Source of the DNA: Chitinophagaceae bacterium
GTDB taxonomy: Bacteria; Bacteroidota; Bacteroidia; Chitinophagales; Chitinophagaceae
DNA length: 11,075 bases
Direction of reading: 5' to 3'
Assembly: GCA_947378615.1 (NCBI GenBank)
Contig: CANCKV010000051.1
Coordinates: 1-11,075, forward strand
A model generated the notes under the pieces. That model searched no databases, was not told where the DNA came from, and saw only the letters and a list, made by a program, of their open reading frames with translations. Positions 6,662 through 11,075 of this stretch are shown piece by piece; positions within the stretch are counted from its first letter, which is position 1, and the number at the start of each line of letters is the position of its first letter. A program made the position numbers and the translations under genes.

Positions 6662-6664
6662 ATG
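6649..6664 (+). promoter_or_regulatory. Shared leader motif including cargo-gene start
   Basis: TTAATTAAAACAAATG; here the ATG of the motif is itself the predicted start (ATG-AAA-ATG gives Met1 and Met3). The identical 16-mer lies just before the sulfatase start on the other strand (2392-2407). A/T-rich, no Shine-Dalgarno. Confidence 0.4.
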
Positions 6665-7867
6665 AAAATGAACAAAGAAAAATTACTTTTTAACATGTCT
6701 TTTTTAACACTCAAACCTACAGTTGTAGTATTATTACTTTCATTTATAGGTCTAAATAAAGCATTCGGGAAATTTCCTATCAATAATGATGCAGTCAAAG
6801 CATTAAGTTACAGAACATATAATATTGGCAAAAGCCTTCCTTCTGAAAAAAATCATATTTATGCAAAACAAATGAAGGATAATTTTAGTCCTTTAGGTGC
6901 AGCCAACAACTTATTTGTTACACTTTATAAAAATATTACTGGGACGGCCGACTATGCTCAAGCAGATCAGATAAAGCTTTTAGTAAATTCTTCCTTGGCT
7001 TCAAACGGTGTAGGTACTAATAAGTTACCGAATCCTTCGGACAACCTTGCTTTTATTGAAGGAACAAAAGTGTTGGCAATTGATGGATACAAAACCATTG
7101 CAACTAAAGATACTATCACAATATCGGTAGATCTATTAACAACTTCTCTTGCTTATAAATTAAAAGTTGACGCAACAGCTTTTGCAGTTTCAGGATTTGT
7201 TCCTATGTTATTGGACAGATTCACTAATACACTTACTACTTTAGTTGCAGATACAGCACTTATTTCATTCACACCGACTGCAGCGACTAATACTTTTGGA
7301 AAACGTTTTGCAATTGTATTTAAGGCGACAGGATTACCTGTCAAACAAATCAACCTTTCAGCAATTAAAGAAAGTAATAATGTAATTGTAAACTGGAATA
7401 CAGTAGATGAAGTTGGAGTTATAAATTACACCGTTCAAAGTTCTGATAACACCACTTCATTTACAGATTTGTCAACTATCCGTGCTAAGAATGATGCAAA
7501 TGCATCTTATACTTTTGTAGATGCGAATTCTAATTCTAGTTTCTATAGAATCAAAGCGACTGATATAACAGGAGTTGTTTCTTACAGTAAGATAATGGCT
7601 GTTTCAGGTGCTACAGGTGCTAGAATTATTGCTTTCCCCAATCCATTAGTGGGTAATGTTTTACATCTTTCTACCAACAGTCTTTCTACTGGTAAATACA
7701 ATGTGGTATTACATAATACTATTGGACAAAGAGTATTTTCAGGAGAAATTGATGGTTCTGTCATAAATCATAATTTGAAGATTGGCTCTTTAACTGCTGG
7801 TCAATATGTTTTGACTATGAGTAAAGAGGGTAAAGTTGTTTATAACACTTCTTTACAAGTTAGATAG
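6662..7867 (+). CDS. T9SS-secreted protein with C-terminal sorting domain
   Basis: This 401-residue exported protein has no recognisable enzyme domain. The hydrophobic core at about 20-32 (VVVLLLSFIG) ends at KAFG-K near 36, a Sec signal peptide that is long if Met1 is used; Met3 and Met12 are in-frame alternatives. Residues about 74-220 form a beta-rich domain ending with FGKRFAIVF. Residues about 226-315 look like an Fn3-type domain (INLSAIKESNNVIVNWNT...FYRIKATDITGVVSYSKI). Residues about 322-401 are a type A T9SS C-terminal domain: the FPNP motif at 325-328, then GKYNVVLHNTIGQ, LTAGQYVLTM and a final strand ending QVR. This order (beta domain, RFAIVF, LPV, Fn3-like, FPNP) is, from memory, the usual tail of much larger T9SS surface proteins of Chitinophagaceae; here it stands almost alone. 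It should be exported by the Sec system, then T9SS, with the CTD removed or attached to lipid. Transcribed singly, closed by the terminator at 7878. Confidence 0.88.
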   Translation: MKMNKEKLLFNMSFLTLKPTVVVLLLSFIGLNKAFGKFPINNDAVKALSYRTYNIGKSLPSEKNHIYAKQMKDNFSPLGAANNLFVTLYKNITGTADYAQADQIKLLVNSSLASNGVGTNKLPNPSDNLAFIEGTKVLAIDGYKTIATKDTITISVDLLTTSLAYKLKVDATAFAVSGFVPMLLDRFTNTLTTLVADTALISFTPTAATNTFGKRFAIVFKATGLPVKQINLSAIKESNNVIVNWNTVDEVGVINYTVQSSDNTTSFTDLSTIRAKNDANASYTFVDANSNSSFYRIKATDITGVVSYSKIMAVSGATGARIIAFPNPLVGNVLHLSTNSLSTGKYNVVLHNTIGQRVFSGEIDGSVINHNLKIGSLTAGQYVLTMSKEGKVVYNTSLQVR

Positions 7868-7877
7868 TTTCATTAAT

Positions 7878-7907
7878 TAAACTGGCAGTTGTACAACTGC
7901 CAGTTTA
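7878..7907 (+). terminator. Strong intrinsic-type terminator palindrome
   Basis: A perfect 30-base palindrome starts 11 bases after the cargo gene stop. The GC-containing arm AACTGGCAGTTG and its mirror surround a GTAC centre, giving 13 pairs with a 4-base loop. It is followed by TTATTAATTATT, T-rich but not a clean T run. A/T-rich flanks can extend the pairing with one bulge. It should insulate the cargo gene from the receptor gene, so the two are probably separate transcripts. Confidence 0.75.
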
Positions 7908-8153
7908 TTAATTATTCATATTAAAAAAAGATTATAAACTAATCTAGCGGAATATAGGTTTGTTTAAAACTTTTTTAGGAATACAAGCAAAATAAATTAA
8001 GCAATTAGTATTTTAATTATTAACGTTCTTTATTTAATACGTATATCTTTTTACTTACAGTTTCCTACCTCAAGTTTTTGTGTTTACCAATACTTCATAA
8101 TAAAGTTGCGTGCATATAGCTTTCATTCAACATTTAATTACAAATGTATAATT
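7908..8153 (+). other. Intergenic region upstream of the receptor gene
   Basis: This stretch of 246 AT-rich bases has no credible open frame. TAGGTTTG at 7955-7962 matches the Bacteroidota -7 consensus TAnnTTTG exactly, but no clear TTTG lies about 20 bases upstream, so it is only a candidate; it would give a leader of about 185 bases. A second, weaker -7-like string, TATCTTTT, is at 8044-8051. No recognisable riboswitch or anti-sigma-controlled site was seen. Confidence 0.4.
8134..8146 (+). promoter_or_regulatory. Short form of shared leader motif before receptor start
   Basis: TTAATTACAAATG is the motif of 6649-6664 with three A residues removed from its centre. The ATG inside it (8144) opens a five-codon frame ending TAA at 8161, which overlaps the receptor start at 8154 out of frame. 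The function is inferred only from recurrence at three gene starts. Confidence 0.35.
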
Positions 8154-11075
8154 ATGTTTAAAATATTTCTTTCAGTTGTAACTACTTCAATTGTTTTCTC
8201 TTTGACCCCTCAAAAATTGGTAGCAAGAGATTTAAGTTTAACAAATACTAACTCTGCAAACGAGTTATTTAATTCTGCCTTGACTAGTAATTTTATTGAA
8301 AACATTGATACTACTCCCAAATCTTTAAAAGTAGTTTCTTCAATTGGTTTAAACACCACTCGTGGAACAAATGGTAAGATAACTGGAAAAATTATAAATG
8401 ATAAAACAGGTGACCCAATAGCCGGCGCAGTGATAACAATAAAAAATGGAGAAGTTAAAAAGGCCACTACCTCTGATTATAATGGAATTTACACGGTAAG
8501 TGAATTACCAGAAGGCAGTTACTCCATTAGTATTTCTCATATAAGTTTTGGGAAAAAACAATTAGAAGATATTAAAATAACTAAAAAGGAAGTAACCACA
8601 CAAGATATTACTTTACAAGAGTCCAAAGGTAAAAACTTAGATGAAGTTGTTGTAACTAGTAAAGGTGCGGGACGTGTCAAAGAAAGTGTTGCTGCATTGT
8701 TAGTACAACAAAAAAATGCTGCGAGTGTTAGTGATGGGATTTCGGCAGAAGCTATTAAGCGTACCCCTGATAAAACGACTTCCGACATTATGAAACGTGT
8801 AAGTGGTGCAAGCATTCAAGATGATAAGTTTGTGATTATAAGAGGCCTAAACGATCGCTATAATGCTGCTTTTATCAATAATGCTCCATTGCCTAGTTCT
8901 GAAAGTGATCGAAAGGCATTCTCTTTCGATGTTTTCCCTGCCAATATGTTGGATAACTTGGTAATTGTTAAAACTGCAACTCCCGACATGAATGGCGAAT
9001 TTGCAGGGGGGACGATTTATATCAATACTAAAGATATACCTACAAAAAACTTTCAAAGTGTTTCTTTGGGATTAGGCTATAACACTATGGCAACTTTTAA
9101 GGACCGTAAATATGAGCAACAAGGTGGATTGGATTGGATTGGGTTAGATGATGGGAAGAGAAAATTGTCTTCAAATATCCCTAATACTAACCTTAGCGAT
9201 ATTCAATCAAAAGACGAGAAGGGAAGTATTGGAAAATATTTGAATAATAATTGGGCTACTAATAGTGACAAAGCTCCGTTGAACTACAGTTTTCAGTATG
9301 TTAAGGGGTTAAATATCCAAAAGAAACAAAGAGATTTTTTAGGAGTATTACTTGCAGCTACTTATAGTAAAACGTTCAATTTGACTAATGGAGGAAAAAA
9401 ATCTATCAATGGGACTAATCCTTCTTACAATGATGAATCTACAGAAAAGATTTACTCTTCTCAAATTCTCGCAGGCTTTATGGGAAATATTTCTTTGAAA
9501 CTCAACGAAAACAATAAGTTTAGTTTTAAAAATTTGATAAGTGTTAATTCTGATGACAGGATATTTGACAGAAACTTTACAATGCTTGGCGGCGAAAGTT
9601 CAGCAACTAATTCTAATGCTCAATGGTTTACCTCTAATAAAGTTTTATCGTCTCAATTAGCAGGAGAACATTTTTGGAAACAACCTAAAATTAAGATAAA
9701 CTGGACAGGTGGATATAGTTCTACAGACAGAGCAATACCAAATCTTAGAAAAATGAGGTCATCTCAATATCTAGATGGTACAGTTCATCAAAGCTTTGTT
9801 GAAGAATCTGGCATTTCTAATCATGAAAACAGTGGTGCAATTTTTACTTCTGCCACTAAAGAGAATATAAAAAGTTTTGGAACTGATTTTTTGCGCATGT
9901 TCAGAATTGATAATTTAAATACGATTCAATTAAAGGCAGGCGCATATATTCAAGAAAGAAATAGAGATTTCAATGCTCGCTATTTATCTGTAATTCAATT
10001 GAAACCCTTTGATAAATCTCTTGAATTATTAACAGACAATACAGTATTTCAATCTGAAAATTTTGGGCTTCTTAAAAGTGGAAATTATGGATTTGGTTTA
10101 AGCGAGGACTATAAAGTTGATAATAAATATTCTGCTTCATCTTCTTTAAATGCTTATTATTTAATGCTAGATGCTAGATTTCTTAAATTTATACGTATAA
10201 ATGGTGGACTAAGATCCGAAAGATTCAACCAAGAACTAAATTCTGCCTCCACTAGTGTTAACACAACAATTGCGGATAATCTCCCTTCAGCTAACTTGAT
10301 TCTATCATTAAATTCTAAGCAAAATTTGCGTTTCTCCTATTCGCAAACATTAAATAGACCAGAATATAGAGAGTTAGCCCCATTTATTTTCTATGATTAT
10401 GTTACTCAGCTATCTATATATGGAAATAAATTATTGGAACGCGTTAAAATAGAAAATTATGATTTCAGATATGAATTTTATCCAAGTGGAGGTCAACTAC
10501 TTTCTCTTTCTGTGTTTCAGAAAAATATTCCCAACCCAATTGAATTTGTAATTACTCCAAATAGTGACGCAACCTATATAAATGCAACAAAAGGCAAAAT
10601 AACTGGAATTGAATTTGAATGTAGAGCTAATCTTGGTACAACATTTAAAGCAAGTAATTCTAGCTTTTTGTCTCATACCTCATTATTTGGTAATGCAGCA
10701 ATAATTAATTCAGAAGTTTCTTTTGGAAAAGACTCACTTAAATATGGAGGCAAACGTACAATGCAAGGTCAGTCACCATATATGTATAATGCTGGAGTAA
10801 CCTATCAAGATCAAAAAGGATATAGTGGAACAATTCAAATAAATTATGCAGCTCCACGTATATTTATAGGTGGTGGTACTGATAATGCTACTATTTTGGA
10901 AAATGTCAGACAATTATTGGATTTACAATTGGCAAAATCTTTTGAAAAAAGCAACATCGAATTGAAACTAAATGTAAAAGACATTTTAGCTAAGGAATTT
11001 TTACGTTTTTACGATTTAGATAAGGATGGAAAATATGATGCAAATAAGGATGCAATATTTACTCAAGCACAAATT
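8154..11075 (+). CDS. TonB-dependent outer-membrane receptor, 3' end missing
   Basis: The frame runs from ATG at 8154 to the window edge without a stop: 974 codons, checked codon by codon. Residues 1-24 form a signal peptide (MFKIFLSVVTTSIVFSL...LVA). An Asn/Ser/Thr-rich linker reaches about 73. Residues about 74-155 form a carboxypeptidase-regulatory-like beta-sandwich (GKITGKIINDKTGDPIAGAV...YTVSELPEGSYSI). The TonB-box-like LDEVVVTS is at 162-169, and the plug domain at about 175-293 includes VIIRGLNDRY at 227-236 and GEFAGGTIYINT at 281-292. The beta-barrel follows from about 297. It should import a large or scarce substrate across the outer membrane using TonB-ExbBD energy; the substrate is unknown. 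It is not a SusC: the plug lacks the SusC-specific sequence and no SusD is seen. Near the visible end is a DxDxDGxxD loop (954-962). Few codons can be missing, since known relatives are around 950-1050 residues. Confidence 0.92.
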   Translation, partial: MFKIFLSVVTTSIVFSLTPQKLVARDLSLTNTNSANELFNSALTSNFIENIDTTPKSLKVVSSIGLNTTRGTNGKITGKIINDKTGDPIAGAVITIKNGEVKKATTSDYNGIYTVSELPEGSYSISISHISFGKKQLEDIKITKKEVTTQDITLQESKGKNLDEVVVTSKGAGRVKESVAALLVQQKNAASVSDGISAEAIKRTPDKTTSDIMKRVSGASIQDDKFVIIRGLNDRYNAAFINNAPLPSSESDRKAFSFDVFPANMLDNLVIVKTATPDMNGEFAGGTIYINTKDIPTKNFQSVSLGLGYNTMATFKDRKYEQQGGLDWIGLDDGKRKLSSNIPNTNLSDIQSKDEKGSIGKYLNNNWATNSDKAPLNYSFQYVKGLNIQKKQRDFLGVLLAATYSKTFNLTNGGKKSINGTNPSYNDESTEKIYSSQILAGFMGNISLKLNENNKFSFKNLISVNSDDRIFDRNFTMLGGESSATNSNAQWFTSNKVLSSQLAGEHFWKQPKIKINWTGGYSSTDRAIPNLRKMRSSQYLDGTVHQSFVEESGISNHENSGAIFTSATKENIKSFGTDFLRMFRIDNLNTIQLKAGAYIQERNRDFNARYLSVIQLKPFDKSLELLTDNTVFQSENFGLLKSGNYGFGLSEDYKVDNKYSASSSLNAYYLMLDARFLKFIRINGGLRSERFNQELNSASTSVNTTIADNLPSANLILSLNSKQNLRFSYSQTLNRPEYRELAPFIFYDYVTQLSIYGNKLLERVKIENYDFRYEFYPSGGQLLSLSVFQKNIPNPIEFVITPNSDATYINATKGKITGIEFECRANLGTTFKASNSSFLSHTSLFGNAAIINSEVSFGKDSLKYGGKRTMQGQSPYMYNAGVTYQDQKGYSGTIQINYAAPRIFIGGGTDNATILENVRQLLDLQLAKSFEKSNIELKLNVKDILAKEFLRFYDLDKDGKYDANKDAIFTQAQI

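Noticed and set aside
8144..8146. ATG at 8144 as the receptor start
   Set aside because: It is out of frame and stops after five codons; the ATG at 8154 leads straight into a signal peptide.
8210..9056. Minus-strand open frames of 69-92 codons inside the receptor gene
   Set aside because: They lie antisense to a strongly supported coding frame, and their products look like low-complexity mirror sequence.
8154..11075. SusC-type receptor of a polysaccharide utilisation locus with the sulfatase
   Set aside because: No SusD or glycoside hydrolase is visible, the plug lacks SusC-specific sequence, and the sulfatase is about 6 kb away across unrelated genes on the other strand.

Overview
The window looks like a Bacteroidota chromosome segment, most likely the Chitinophagaceae/Sphingobacteriia side. 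The evidence is a protein ending in a type IX secretion (T9SS) sorting domain, a TonB-dependent receptor with an N-terminal carboxypeptidase-regulatory-like domain, AT-rich DNA, start codons preceded by A/T-rich leaders without clear Shine-Dalgarno sequences, and one promoter-like TAnnTTTG element. Genus cannot be read from the sequence.

Layout, left to right. (1) The 3' part of a beta-repeat surface/periplasmic-type protein (1-951, +) enters from the left edge. (2) It converges on an exported Cys-type sulfatase (1028-2389, -), with a hairpin-forming heptamer array between them. (3) A divergent 294-bp spacer leads to a two-gene ABC exporter operon of the NatA/NatB (YhaQ/YhaP) type: ATPase 2684-3610 and permease 3711-5030. 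A second heptamer array lies between these two genes. (4) A third array (14-bp units made of two heptamers) separates the permease from a convergent sugar-phosphate nucleotidyltransferase (5121-6113, -). (5) A 548-bp non-coding divergent region precedes a small T9SS cargo protein (6662-7867, +), which ends at a strong perfect-palindrome terminator. (6) A TonB-dependent outer-membrane receptor begins at 8154 and is still open at the right edge (974 codons seen, no stop).

The genes do not form one evident pathway. The sulfatase, T9SS cargo and receptor are all exported or outer-membrane proteins. The ABC pair works as a unit. The nucleotidyltransferase makes an activated sugar for glycan synthesis. 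No SusD, transposase, integrase, phage gene, CRISPR array, tRNA or rRNA was seen. The most unusual content is non-coding: three degenerate heptamer arrays, each with an orientation switch, confined to gaps between genes; and a shared leader motif (TTAATTAAAACAAATG or a close variant) at the starts of the three genes for exported proteins. I do not see a convincing new defence or metabolic system.
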